From: Verrucomicrobiota bacterium
GTDB lineage: Bacteria; Verrucomicrobiota; Verrucomicrobiia; Limisphaerales; Fontisphaeraceae
Direction: 5' to 3'
DNA: 64,000 nucleotides
Assembly (NCBI GenBank): GCA_037139415.1
Contig: JBAXGN010000012.1
Coordinates: 1-64,000, forward strand
Part shown: piece after piece, positions 6,699 to 15,918 of the stretch
Layout: each line of letters starts with the position of its first letter
How positions within the stretch are numbered: position 1 is the stretch's first letter
The notes under the pieces: generated by a model
Told to the model about the DNA's origin: nothing
What the model saw: the letters and a program-made list of their open reading frames with translations, nothing else
Databases searched by the model: none
Position numbers and translations under genes: made by a program

Positions 6699-8354
6699 CT
6701 ACTGCGGGGCTTTCTGCTTTTTATTCTTGCCGCCCGCTTTCTGGTTGCCCCCGCCGGCGTCGGTGAAGGGCGGGTTCTCAAAGATGCAGGTTTCGCCGAG
6801 GACGCGCGGGTCCTTGGCCTCGGTGAGGACTTGGAGGAGGCGCGCGGAGAGTTCGTCTTTCACTTTGGCGTAGGCGGGATCGCCCGCGAGGTTCTTGGTT
6901 TGGTCCGGGTCGTTGCGGACGTCGTAAAGTTCTTCGCCGGGGCGCTTGCCAAAGGCCCAATTGTAGTGCCACTTCCATTCGGGGGTCAGGCGCTGGCCGA
7001 TGAGCCAGGCTTTGGTGGGGCTGGCGTCCATATCGGCAAAGGCGGCAAAGGTGTTGTGTTCGAGGACGCTCGCGGGCGGGGCCTCGGTGTCCGTAACCAG
7101 GCCGGGGCTGCCCATTGGCCAGCGGTCCGGCATGAAATTGCGGACGTAGAGGAAGTCCGGGGTGCGAATGGCGCGGTGGGGATAGGGTAAATTCCCCGGA
7201 CGCGCGGCGGCGACGTGGCGCTCGCGGCCGGTGACAACCCAAGTGCGGGCGGGATCCACCTGGCCGGATTTATTGGTTTGGAGGACGTCCCAAAAGCTTT
7301 TGGCAATCATGGTGGCGGGAGGCTTGACACCGCCGATTTCCAGGAACGTGGGGGCGAGGTCCATCAGGTTGACGAAATCTTCCAGCACGCGCCCGCCCTG
7401 GACGCCCGGCACGCGGGCGATGAGGGCCACGCCGACGCCGAAGTCGTACAGGTTGCATTTGCCGCCGGGCACACCGGGCATGCCGTGGTCGCCGCTGATG
7501 ACGATGATGGTGTTATCGAGTTCGCCGGCGTCCGCAACCATTTTGACGAGCAGCCCGACGCTGGCATCCCAAGCCTGGATTTCGCCCATGTAATCGGTGT
7601 AATCCTCGCGGACTTCCGGCACGTCGGGCATGAACTTGGGGAGTTTGCCTTGGACGGACTCCGGCTCGATCCCCCAAAGGGCTTTGCCGGAACCTTTCTC
7701 AAATTCGCGATGGGTGAGCGTGGGGCCGAACCAGAAGCAGAACGGCTGGCCGGGCTTGCGGTCGTCGAGGAAAGCTTTGAAGTTGTCGCGGACTTGGCCG
7801 AGCATCTTGCCCTTGGCGGCCTCGAAGGTCATGCCCTCGCGGACCATCCGGGTGGCGTTGGCGGAAAAGCGGTTGAACTCGCGCCCGGCCTTTTCATAGG
7901 CGTGCTGGGCGCCGCCGTACGGGGCATCCGCCGGCGTGCCGGGGCTCCAGACTTTGTAGCTCTTGCCGATGTGGTAGCCGGCGTCGCGCAGCAGCAGCGG
8001 GTAGCTGGGAATCTTCTCATCCCACATCGCGCCTTGCAGAATCGCGCCGCGCCCGGTGCGGAAGAAGTATTGGCCGGAGAGCAGTGAGCTGCGGCAGGGT
8101 GTGCAACTGGGGGCGGTGACGTACGCGTTCTTGAACAGCGCCCCCTCGCGGGCGATGCGGTCAATATTCGGGGTCTTGATGACCTGGTTGATGGAGGGGC
8201 GGGTCTCCGTGGCGGCATAGACGCCCGCATAGCGGCCCCAATCATCCGCAAAGAGGAAAAGAATATTGGGCCGCGCGGGTTTCACCGCCGCAACGGCGCT
8301 GCCGCCAATGAGCACCAGACCGATCAGCCAGCCAAGACTTGCAATGCGCTTCAT
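6699..8354 (-). CDS. Secreted type I sulfatase
   Basis: 551 residues. The start at 8354 gives a signal peptide (MKRIASLGWLIGLVLIGGSA, cleavage near AVAA). The mature part opens with PNILFLFADDWG, whose Asp pair binds calcium. The sulfatase signature CTPCR begins at about residue 84; its first Cys is the one converted to formylglycine. PNIDRIAREGALF and GDHGMPGVPGGK are further family motifs. The sequence is nearest in feel to heparan N-sulfatase-like members of family S1, which remove sulfate from glycans outside the cytoplasm. The substrate is unassigned. The only FGE-like domain in the window (in the protein at 18415) lacks the catalytic Cys pair, so maturation must rely on an enzyme encoded elsewhere. 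Confidence 0.93.
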   Translation of the reverse strand: MKRIASLGWLIGLVLIGGSAVAAVKPARPNILFLFADDWGRYAGVYAATETRPSINQVIKTPNIDRIAREGALFKNAYVTAPSCTPCRSSLLSGQYFFRTGRGAILQGAMWDEKIPSYPLLLRDAGYHIGKSYKVWSPGTPADAPYGGAQHAYEKAGREFNRFSANATRMVREGMTFEAAKGKMLGQVRDNFKAFLDDRKPGQPFCFWFGPTLTHREFEKGSGKALWGIEPESVQGKLPKFMPDVPEVREDYTDYMGEIQAWDASVGLLVKMVADAGELDNTIIVISGDHGMPGVPGGKCNLYDFGVGVALIARVPGVQGGRVLEDFVNLMDLAPTFLEIGGVKPPATMIAKSFWDVLQTNKSGQVDPARTWVVTGRERHVAAARPGNLPYPHRAIRTPDFLYVRNFMPDRWPMGSPGLVTDTEAPPASVLEHNTFAAFADMDASPTKAWLIGQRLTPEWKWHYNWAFGKRPGEELYDVRNDPDQTKNLAGDPAYAKVKDELSARLLQVLTEAKDPRVLGETCIFENPPFTDAGGGNQKAGGKNKKQKAPQ

Positions 8355-8513
8355 CGGGGCATGAAGCCACTCCGCCGCGGAAAATACAAGCCTGCAAGCG
8401 GCGGCCATGCGGCCCGCGCCCGCGCTGCGGCCCCGCTTACGCGCTTGACTCACGCCCGGTAAGGCGTATGAAACGTGTGGCCGATTGCGAGGCCGGATGA
8501 TCGCGGCTCCCTC

Positions 8514-9434
8514 ATGACACGTACATACGATTTGGTAATGACTCACCACTTGGACGCGGATGATTATTTCATCCAGCGCGTCCAGTGGCATTGCGCTGCC
8601 GCCGGGCTGAACTTCTTTCTCATCGAGCCGCTGTGGGTGCGGGAATTCCAGGAAGCATTGCGGGCCAACCGCGTCTGGGCGCGGGCGCTGATTAACATGC
8701 ATAGCGAGCATCATCAGCCCGAGGACATTTATCATCAGTTGATTCTGCTCGCCGCGGAACGCAATATCCTGCTCGTGGACCCGCCGGCGGTGGCGCTGGC
8801 GGCATTTGACAAGGCGCGGCTGCATCCCCAGTTGGAGGCGGCGGGCATTCCGGTGCCGCCCACAGTGATTGTGCCAGCCGAGGCCGCGGCGGCCTTCCAA
8901 CTTTCCGCGGCGGACCGGGAGCGATTGGGCAGCCCGTTTGTCATCAAGCCGTGCCGGGGTTACGGGCGGCGCGGCGTCCTCCTCAAGGCGGAGAGTGAAG
9001 CGGATTTAGCCGCCTCGATGGCGCAATGGCCCGACTCGCATTACCTCCTGCAAAAGCGGATCGTCCCCGCCCTGGTCGGCGAAGAGCCCGCCTACTTCCG
9101 CGTCTTTTACGTCTTCGGCGCGGTGTGGAGTTGTTGGTGGAATTGCCACAACGACCGCTACCGCCTGATGTCCACCGCCGATCATGGGGCCTGGCAACTG
9201 GACCGCGCGGAAGCCAAAGTGCGCCGGATCGCCGCGCTGACCGGCATGAACTTTTTCTCCACCGAATTTGCGTTCACGGAGGACCGGAAATTTGTCGCCA
9301 TTGATTATGTGAACGACCAGTGCCACCTGCTCAGCCAATCCATCAGCCCCGCGAACGGAGTCCCGGATTCCCTGGTGGCCGCCATCGCCAAACAATTGGT
9401 GGAGGGCGTGCGCAGCCGGATTCAGAAGAGCTGA
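8514..9434 (+). CDS. ATP-grasp domain protein
   Basis: 306 residues from ATG 8514. The N-terminal third looks like a pre-ATP-grasp domain (MTHHLDADDYFIQR, then INMHSEHH). The middle carries the ATP-binding lysine and glycine-rich loop (FVIKPCRGYGRRGVLL), and the C-terminal third has the metal/ATP site region ending FVAIDYVNDQCHL. The overall pattern is RimK/glutathione-synthetase-like, so it probably ligates a carboxylate to an amine or thiol using ATP. The substrate is unknown. It is divergent from the sulfatase, and its stop is immediately followed by the frame of the barrel protein, so the two are likely co-transcribed. Confidence 0.75.
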   Translation: MTRTYDLVMTHHLDADDYFIQRVQWHCAAAGLNFFLIEPLWVREFQEALRANRVWARALINMHSEHHQPEDIYHQLILLAAERNILLVDPPAVALAAFDKARLHPQLEAAGIPVPPTVIVPAEAAAAFQLSAADRERLGSPFVIKPCRGYGRRGVLLKAESEADLAASMAQWPDSHYLLQKRIVPALVGEEPAYFRVFYVFGAVWSCWWNCHNDRYRLMSTADHGAWQLDRAEAKVRRIAALTGMNFFSTEFAFTEDRKFVAIDYVNDQCHLLSQSISPANGVPDSLVAAIAKQLVEGVRSRIQKS

Positions 9435-9476
9435 GTGGCGGATATATTGGGCTTGCGCCAGCGGCTGTTTTTGACT

Positions 9477-10712
9477 ATGAACAGGGCCATGCAAACATGG
9501 CGGGTAATCCGGGCTCTCGTGATGGTCGCGTGGTTCCTCAACCACTGGCAGGCCAGCGCACAATTGGACCCCACCACCAGGAATTTGATCCAGCTTGGCT
9601 ACAATCAACCCCTGCGCGGCTCCGCGCCGATGGCCGGCTACGCCTTTTATTATTGGAACAAGCCGGGCTTCCTCCGCACCAACCTGACGATGCGCGTGGC
9701 CATTGCGCCGGTTTACCTGGATGCGGAACTGGGCATCCGCGAGGCCCTCGGGGCGAACACCGATGTGGGGATTGGCGTCGCCGGGGGCGGTTTTGCCGAA
9801 ACGTACTCCGAAATGCGCAACGGCAACTATATCCACGAGGAATCGTTCACCGGCCACGAGATAGACGGCAGCCTGAGTGTCTATCACCTCTTTAATCCGG
9901 CACAACAAATTCCGCTCTACGGCTTGCTGCGCGCCAGCGTCCACCGCGCCTTCTACGGGCGGGATAACGCGACCGCCCCCGGGTTTAAGATTCCCACCGA
10001 CCGCGACACGCTGGTGACCCGCGCCGGGCTGCGCTGGGGCGGCAATGAGCCCGTGCTGGTGCCTAACGCGGGCCTGGAGTTGAGCGTCTGGCATGAGGGG
10101 TACTTCCGGGATCACGGCCAGAACTACGGGTACAACCAGGACCGCCGCATTGAAGCGAACAGCCACCGCTTTTGGGGGCGCGCCCTGCTGGCCAACACCT
10201 TCGATGACGGCCTGCACTTTAACGTCCACGTCACCGTGGGCACCTGCCTGAACCCGGATCGTTTCAGCGCCTACCGGCTGGGCAGCTATCTCCCGTTTAC
10301 CTCGGAATTTCCGCTCTCGATTCCCGGCTACAACTTCCAGGAACTGAGCGCCCGCAACTTTGCAAACCTGGGGGCGATGGTGATGGTGCCCTTATGCGAA
10401 TCCCGGCGCTGGAGCGTGCTGGGCTCGGTGGATAGCGCCGTCATTGACTACGCGCCCGGCCAGGCGCAGAACGGTCATTGGAACTCGGGCGTCGGCGGCG
10501 GTCTGGCCTACGAATCCGCCTCCCACGGTTTCCAAGTCATTGTCAGTTATGGCTACGGCATCAACGCCATCCGGCACGGCCAGCACGGCGGGCACAGTGT
10601 CTGCGTGCTCGCGCAGTGGGATCTGGAAAAGGCCCGGCCCGCGCTCCTCGACCCCGCCAATAATCCCCTGCGCTCGCGCTTCCTGAACAACTTCCTGCAA
10701 CGCATGTTTTAA
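9477..10712 (+). CDS. Putative outer-membrane beta-barrel protein
   Basis: 411 residues from ATG 9477; the frame is open from GTG 9435, which directly abuts the preceding stop, and ATG 9489 is a third option. The first 30 residues form a signal peptide ending ASA. The rest alternates polar and hydrophobic residues with many aromatic and Gly residues (for example AGYAFYYWNKPGF, VGIGVAGGGFAETY, VGGGLAYESASHGFQVIVSYGYG). It ends in a Phe (RMF), as many outer-membrane barrels do. No named family is recognised. It may export or display the product of the adjacent ATP-grasp protein, but that is only neighbourhood inference. Confidence 0.62.
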   Translation: MNRAMQTWRVIRALVMVAWFLNHWQASAQLDPTTRNLIQLGYNQPLRGSAPMAGYAFYYWNKPGFLRTNLTMRVAIAPVYLDAELGIREALGANTDVGIGVAGGGFAETYSEMRNGNYIHEESFTGHEIDGSLSVYHLFNPAQQIPLYGLLRASVHRAFYGRDNATAPGFKIPTDRDTLVTRAGLRWGGNEPVLVPNAGLELSVWHEGYFRDHGQNYGYNQDRRIEANSHRFWGRALLANTFDDGLHFNVHVTVGTCLNPDRFSAYRLGSYLPFTSEFPLSIPGYNFQELSARNFANLGAMVMVPLCESRRWSVLGSVDSAVIDYAPGQAQNGHWNSGVGGGLAYESASHGFQVIVSYGYGINAIRHGQHGGHSVCVLAQWDLEKARPALLDPANNPLRSRFLNNFLQRMF

Positions 10713-10769
10713 CCCAGTGATTCCCCTTTCGCGGCGGAACAATACGGGTTACGTTGTCTCCCAGTTACG

Positions 10770-11909
10770 ATGACTGCATCGAAAATAAATTCAAGCAACG
10801 CGCTCGACCGCCGTCACTTGCAAACGGCGCTGCGGTTGGCCCGGCGCGCTTACGGACAGACCGCGCCCAACCCCATGGTCGGCGCGGTGCTGGTCAACGG
10901 CGGTCAAATCATCGGGCGCGGCTGGCATCATCAGGCCGGCCAACCCCATGCGGAAATCGAGGCCTTGCGTGACGCCGCCAAGCGTGGCCGCGATCCCCGG
11001 GGCGCAACGCTGTACATTACCCTTGAACCTTGTTGCACACAGGGGCGCACCCCGCCTTGCACCACCGCCATCATCGAAGCGGGCATCCGGCGCGTCGTCG
11101 TGGCCGCCACCGACCCCAACCCGCAACATGCCGGGCGCGGATTTGCGCTGCTGGAAAAGGCGGGCGTACAGGTACAGCATGGCGAACTGGCCACCGAGGC
11201 AGAGCTTCTGAATGAAGCCTTTAACCATTGGATCGTCCACCGTACTCCCTGGATCACGGTCAAAGCCGCCATGACCCTGGACGGAAAAATCGCCACCGCC
11301 TCCGGCGAATCCAAATGGATCACCGGTGAAGCCGCCCGCGCTGAGGGCATGAACCTGCGCCTGGGCGCGGACGCCATCCTGACCGGCATCAACACCATCC
11401 TGGCGGACGATCCCTCCCTGACCCTTCGCTTGCCGGATGGCGTTACCAAAGCGCGCCCCCTGCGCCGCATCATCCTGGATAGCCGCGCCCGCACCCCGCT
11501 TGCCGCCCGCGTCATAACGGATGCCTGTGCCGCACAAACCACCCTGGTGACCACGGCAGCGGCTCCGGCAACACGCCGCAAAGCCCTCGCCCGCCACTGC
11601 CAAGTCTGGGTGGCCCCGACGCGCAATGGCAGAGTGGACCTGCGCTGGCTCTTGCGCCGGCTTGGCAAAGAAGAAATCACCAACCTGCTCGTCGAGGGCG
11701 GCGGAGAGGTGAACGCCGCCTTCCTGCTGAATTCGCTAGCACACCGGGTGGCATTCTTTTATGCCCCAAAAGTGTTGGGGGGGCGCAATTCCAAACCGGC
11801 GGTCGCCGGCTTGGGCGCGCGTTCCCTGAAAGAAACCCTGCGCCTGCGCGACCTGGTCTGGCGGCAACTCGGCGAAGACCTTTTCCTCACTGCGCGAATT
11901 GCCCGGTAA
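10770..11909 (+). CDS. ribD: Bifunctional riboflavin biosynthesis deaminase/reductase RibD
   Basis: 379 residues, normal for the fused enzyme. The N-terminal deaminase domain has the zinc site HAE (PHAEIEAL) and PCCTQGRTPPC. The C-terminal reductase domain begins at about residue 155 (PWITVKAAMTLDGKIAT) and carries GADAILTGINTILADDPSL and the NADPH-binding LLVEGGGEVNAAFL. Known role: deamination of the GTP-derived pyrimidine, then reduction of the ribosyl side chain in riboflavin synthesis. No other rib gene adjoins. I saw no FMN riboswitch in the short upstream gap. Confidence 0.96.
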   Translation: MTASKINSSNALDRRHLQTALRLARRAYGQTAPNPMVGAVLVNGGQIIGRGWHHQAGQPHAEIEALRDAAKRGRDPRGATLYITLEPCCTQGRTPPCTTAIIEAGIRRVVVAATDPNPQHAGRGFALLEKAGVQVQHGELATEAELLNEAFNHWIVHRTPWITVKAAMTLDGKIATASGESKWITGEAARAEGMNLRLGADAILTGINTILADDPSLTLRLPDGVTKARPLRRIILDSRARTPLAARVITDACAAQTTLVTTAAAPATRRKALARHCQVWVAPTRNGRVDLRWLLRRLGKEEITNLLVEGGGEVNAAFLLNSLAHRVAFFYAPKVLGGRNSKPAVAGLGARSLKETLRLRDLVWRQLGEDLFLTARIAR

Positions 11910-12122
11910 CGGCGGGTAAACTGCTTGCGGGACGACGGAGAAAATGCAATCTTGACGAGCGGGCTGCATCGAACAAAGCTGGCTTCAATAAGCCCAGCCC
12001 GGTAAATTAACAACACTGTGGTGAACCATTCAATTCAGGCGCGGCGGCAGTGGCAGCGGAGCGAAGTTCTGCAGGCCTTCACGTGGTTTGAGTTGCTGGT
12101 CATTGCCAACCGATAACGGCCC

Positions 12123-12797
12123 ATGCGCATCCTGGTCATCGAAGATGATAAGAAGATCGCCTCGTTCATCGTCAAGGGGCTCCGGCAAAACGGTTTTGCC
12201 GTGGACCACGCGCCTGATGGCGACACCGGACTGGACCTGGCGTTGACCACTCCGTACGACACCATCGTCGCGGACATCATGCTGCCCAAACGGGACGGCC
12301 TCAGCGTGGTGCAGGAATTACGCCGCCAGAAGATCCGGGTGCCGGTACTCTTCCTCAGCGCGCGCTCCTCCGTGGATGATCGGATCAAAGGCTTGCAGAT
12401 GGGCGGGGATGATTATCTGGTGAAACCGTTTTCATTCAGCGAATTGCTGGCCCGCGTGCAGGCGCTGATCCGGCGCTCCACCCAGAGCGTCGAGGCGACC
12501 ACGCTGACCGTGGGCGACTTGTCGGTGAACCTGGTAAATCGCGAAGTGCGGCGCGCCGGTCAGTTGATCGAGTTGCAGGCCAAAGAATTTTCCCTGCTGG
12601 AGTTCCTGATGCGCAACGTGGGGAAAGTGGTGACCAAAGCGGTGATTCTGGAGCACGTTTGGGATTATAGTTTCGATCCCCAGACCAACGTGGTGGACGT
12701 CGTCGTCTGCCGATTGCGCAACAAAGTGGACCGCGATTTCGAACCCAAGCGCATCCAAACCCTCCGCGGCGTCGGCTATGTTCTCAAACCCGATTAA
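12123..12797 (+). CDS. OmpR/PhoB-family response regulator
   Basis: 224 residues. The receiver domain has the acidic pair EDD (8-9), phospho-acceptor Asp 51 in [11 protein letters not shown], and the conserved Lys in VKPFSF. The C-terminal winged helix (residues about 125-222) ends in [11 protein letters not shown], typical of CusR/QseB-like regulators. The kinase gene starts 20 bp inside its 3' end, so the pair is translationally coupled. The stimulus is not evident. A possible TTGAGT-18 bp-GATAAC promoter (12088-12117) would give an almost leaderless transcript. Confidence 0.95.
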   Translation: MRILVIEDDKKIASFIVKGLRQNGFAVDHAPDGDTGLDLALTTPYDTIVADIMLPKRDGLSVVQELRRQKIRVPVLFLSARSSVDDRIKGLQMGGDDYLVKPFSFSELLARVQALIRRSTQSVEATTLTVGDLSVNLVNREVRRAGQLIELQAKEFSLLEFLMRNVGKVVTKAVILEHVWDYSFDPQTNVVDVVVCRLRNKVDRDFEPKRIQTLRGVGYVLKPD

Positions 12798-14178
12798 ACC
12801 CGCGCGCGGCAGCTTCGGCTTGCGCTTGAACCTGTGGTATTCGGCGGCGTTCATCGCCACCGCCTGCGGCATCTTCCTGCTGGCCTATTTTCTGCTCGCC
12901 TCCGCCATTCAACAGAAGGACCGGGAATTGTTGCAAGCGCGCTTGGAAGAATACCGCGCGTGGTATGAAGGCGGCGGCATCAACATCTTGAAGGCAAAAT
13001 TCCTGAACGATCCCACCAGCGCACGGAACGCGTTCTTCGTGCGGGTGGTCAGCCCCTTCAACCAGGTATTATTCCTGAACGTGCCGGAAACATGGCAGGG
13101 CTTTGACCAACGGAAGATCGAAGTGGTGGCCCCCTCCCAGGCGCAACCCTGGCTCACTCTCTCCGGCGACACTTCCCGGCAAACCTGGTTGATCGCCACG
13201 GCGCCCTTGCGCGGCGGGCTGCTCTTGCAGGTCGGCAAAAACACCGAGCAAACAGAGGCGCTGCTGAACCAGTTCCGCCTGATCTTCGGCTTCTCGATGG
13301 CCGGAGTCGTCGTGCTGGGATTCATCGGCGGCGCGCTTTTCACAGGACGGGCGTTGCGTCCCATCCGGGATCTGATCAGCGCCGTGCGCAACATCATTGA
13401 CACCGGCAACATGAGCGCACGCGTCCCGTCCCGCACGCCCAGCCGGGATGAATTGGACGAATTGGTCAGCCTGTTCAACCGGATGATCGAGAAAAACGAG
13501 GGCCTGATCCGCGGGATGCGCGAGGCGTTGGATAATGTGGCGCATGACCTGCGGACGCCCATGACCCGGTTGCGCGCGGAAATTGAAGTGGCGCTGCAAT
13601 CCGGCAACCCGGAAACGATGCGGGCCGCGCTGGCTGAAAACATGGAAGAATCCGAGCGCGTGCTGACCATGCTCAAGGCTCTGATGGATATTTCGGAGGC
13701 GGAAACCGGCACGATGCGGCTGGAACTCTCCGAGGTGGAAGTGGGCTCACTCATCCGCCAGGTGCATGAGCTTTACGAAATCATCGCGGAGGAAAAAGGC
13801 ATCCAACTCACCGTGTCCAACCTGCCTGCGACGCTCACCGTCAAAGCCGACCGCACCCGCATCCAGCAATGCCTAGCCAACCTGGTGGATAACGCCATCA
13901 AATACACCTCAAAAGGCGGTAAGGTGGATATCACCGCCGCCCCGACCAGCGACGGTGGCGTTTCCCTGCGCGTCCAGGACACCGGCATGGGTATTCCCGC
14001 TGAGGAGATGCCACGCATCTGGGACCGGCTGTATCGCGGCGACAAGAGCCGGCACGAAAAAGGACTGGGCCTGGGCTTGAGCCTCGTCCGTGCCATCGTG
14101 CAGGCGCACCATGGCCAGACGGAAGTCCGCAGCCAGGTGGGCCAAGGCTCCGAGTTTGTCATTATTCTGCCCGCTTAG
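12778..14178 (+). CDS. Sensor histidine kinase (HAMP, HisKA, HATPase)
   Basis: 466 residues. Membrane segments at about 21-43 and 170-190 flank a periplasmic domain of about 125 residues. Next come a HAMP linker (about 190-245), the H-box [14 protein letters not shown] with His 256, and an ATPase domain with N-box [15 protein letters not shown]1 VQDTGMGIP and G2 [13 protein letters not shown]. The layout matches CusS-like heavy-metal or envelope sensors. No metal-binding signature is obvious in the periplasmic part, so the signal is unknown. It overlaps its response regulator by 20 bp. Confidence 0.95.
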   Translation: MFSNPIKPARGSFGLRLNLWYSAAFIATACGIFLLAYFLLASAIQQKDRELLQARLEEYRAWYEGGGINILKAKFLNDPTSARNAFFVRVVSPFNQVLFLNVPETWQGFDQRKIEVVAPSQAQPWLTLSGDTSRQTWLIATAPLRGGLLLQVGKNTEQTEALLNQFRLIFGFSMAGVVVLGFIGGALFTGRALRPIRDLISAVRNIIDTGNMSARVPSRTPSRDELDELVSLFNRMIEKNEGLIRGMREALDNVAHDLRTPMTRLRAEIEVALQSGNPETMRAALAENMEESERVLTMLKALMDISEAETGTMRLELSEVEVGSLIRQVHELYEIIAEEKGIQLTVSNLPATLTVKADRTRIQQCLANLVDNAIKYTSKGGKVDITAAPTSDGGVSLRVQDTGMGIPAEEMPRIWDRLYRGDKSRHEKGLGLGLSLVRAIVQAHHGQTEVRSQVGQGSEFVIILPA

Positions 14179-14264
14179 CGCGAATACCAGATTGCCGCGC
14201 GCATCCTGGGATTTCTGGTTCAAAAGTCATTGCAAGATTGAGGAAGGCGAGTAGTTTAGCTTAC

Positions 14265-15074
14265 ATGATTTTAGAGTTCACGAAAATGAACGGAGCGGGC
14301 AATGACTTTGTCCTGTTGGATAACCGGCCGGGTCAGTTGTCCTTGACACCCGCACAAGTCACCCGCCTGTGCCACCGCCAGCGCGGCGTTGGTGCCGATG
14401 GGGTGATGTTGCTCGTGCCCTGCCAGAGCGGGAAAGCAGATTGGGCCTGGACGTTTTATAATAGCGATGGCAGTTCGGCGGAAATGTGCGGCAATGGCGC
14501 GCGCTGTTTTGCCCGTTATATCCAAAAGCTTACGGGCGTGGAAAGCCAGGTCACCTTTGAAACGATCGCCGGCGTGATCACTGCCCGGTTTGCCGGGGAA
14601 CGGGTGACCGTGAATCTCACCCAGCCCAAGGACTTGCGAATGAACGAAACGGTACCCTTGGCTAGCGGTCCGTTGACCTGCCATTCCCTGAATACCGGAG
14701 TCCCACACGCCGTCATCATCGTGTCGGATGCCGACCAGGCCATGGTGCAGAAGATCGGCGCTGAAGTGCGCTATCACCCACACTTTTCGCCCAAAGGGAC
14801 CAACGTCAATTTCGTGCAGAAACTCGGCCCGAACGCCATCCGCGTACGCACGTACGAGCGCGGGGTGGAAGGCGAGACCCTGGCCTGCGGCACAGGAGTG
14901 ACGGCGTCGGCCTTGATCGCCGCGCGTGTCTTTAATTTCCCCTCCCCCATCCAGGTCACCGTACTCGGTGGCGATACCATGGAAGTCAGCTTCAAGGAAC
15001 TGAACAGCCAATTCACCGACGTGCAATTGACCGGCCCGGCTGACTTTGCTTTCACGGGGAGGATTGAGGTTTGA
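14265..15074 (+). CDS. dapF: Diaminopimelate epimerase
   Basis: 269 residues from ATG 14265; a TTG start 27 bp upstream is less likely. The N-terminal TKMNGAGNDFVLLDN is diagnostic. Both active-site cysteines are present in their motifs: Cys 75 in SAEMCGNGARC and Cys 208 in ETLACGTGVTAS. The enzyme interconverts LL- and meso-diaminopimelate for lysine and peptidoglycan synthesis in the cytoplasm. It stands alone here, downstream of the two-component pair and without other lysine genes. Confidence 0.97.
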   Translation: MILEFTKMNGAGNDFVLLDNRPGQLSLTPAQVTRLCHRQRGVGADGVMLLVPCQSGKADWAWTFYNSDGSSAEMCGNGARCFARYIQKLTGVESQVTFETIAGVITARFAGERVTVNLTQPKDLRMNETVPLASGPLTCHSLNTGVPHAVIIVSDADQAMVQKIGAEVRYHPHFSPKGTNVNFVQKLGPNAIRVRTYERGVEGETLACGTGVTASALIAARVFNFPSPIQVTVLGGDTMEVSFKELNSQFTDVQLTGPADFAFTGRIEV

Positions 15075-15136
15075 CCAATCCGATGGAACCGTTGGTAATT
15101 TGAATAGGTAAAGACTTTGTGGCGTCACACCTATAG

Positions 15137-15877
15137 ATGCCCGAGTCGTTTTTAACTTTGGAATCCAGCCCGGCTGGAAACACCCTGTGCCGTCGCGGCC
15201 AAGTGCCATCCCCCTTGGCGTTTACCTTGATTGAACTGCTGGTGGTGATTGCCATAATTGCCATCCTGGCGGGCATGCTCTTGCCAGCCTTGGCCAAGGC
15301 CAAAGCGAAAGCGCAGCGGATTGCCTGTGTCAACAATCTGCACCAAATCGGGATCGCCTTTCGCGTCTGGGGCATGGATCACGACGAACATTTTCCATGG
15401 TTGACGGACCAAGCTGATGGAGGCGCCCTTCATCTGGATCAGGCATGGCAACACTATGTGGTCGTCTCCAACGAATTCAGTACTCCAAAAATCCTGGTCT
15501 GCCCGAGCGATAACAGAGTCAAGGTGGCTTCCAATTTTTCCACCGATCCCACCTACGGGTTTGCCGGCATCGGCAACCTGGCGTTGAGTTATTTTTTGGG
15601 GGCGGAAGCCAGTGATGATCTGCCGAGATACCACCTGGCTGGCGACCGCAATGTGTATGGCAAGGACGGTGGCACCTGTGGCGTGGCACAAATCAGCAAC
15701 AACATCACCACCTTGTATCCTGACACCTGCGACTGGGGTGCCACCAATTTGCATCTCGGAGCGGGTAACATCGTCGGCGTGGACGGTAGCGTGGTCCAAC
15801 TGAACTACCCCAAGTTGGTGGATTTCATGTGGAACACGGGTGATTCCAATCTGAGCAATTGCATCTTGCGCCCATAA
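15137..15877 (+). CDS. H-X9-DG type pseudopilin
   Basis: 246 residues. The prepilin-like segment is [20 protein letters not shown] with the conserved Glu at position 5 after cleavage, followed by [25 protein letters not shown]. The leader is unusually long (about 28 residues), and Ala rather than Gly precedes the cleavage-site Phe. The C-terminal signature H-X9-DG ([12 protein letters not shown]) is present. Large paralogous families of these occur in Verrucomicrobia, Planctomycetes and Lentisphaerae and are assumed to be exported or surface pseudopilins of a type II secretion-like machine. It shares this design with the gene at 17393. Confidence 0.88.
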   Translation: MPESFLTLESSPAGNTLCRRGQVPSPLAFTLIELLVVIAIIAILAGMLLPALAKAKAKAQRIACVNNLHQIGIAFRVWGMDHDEHFPWLTDQADGGALHLDQAWQHYVVVSNEFSTPKILVCPSDNRVKVASNFSTDPTYGFAGIGNLALSYFLGAEASDDLPRYHLAGDRNVYGKDGGTCGVAQISNNITTLYPDTCDWGATNLHLGAGNIVGVDGSVVQLNYPKLVDFMWNTGDSNLSNCILRP

Positions 15878-15918
15878 ATTAACTACCAACACAACAACGC
15901 ATCCAATCCTCACCTGCT

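Noticed and set aside
7215-8087. Plus-strand frame over the sulfatase
   Set aside because: The antisense gene contains the intact CTPCR signature and metal ligands; this frame is a shadow.
9006-10229. Long minus-strand frame over the ATP-grasp and barrel genes
   Set aside because: It spans two well supported genes and reads as low-information Gly/Ala/Val-rich sequence.
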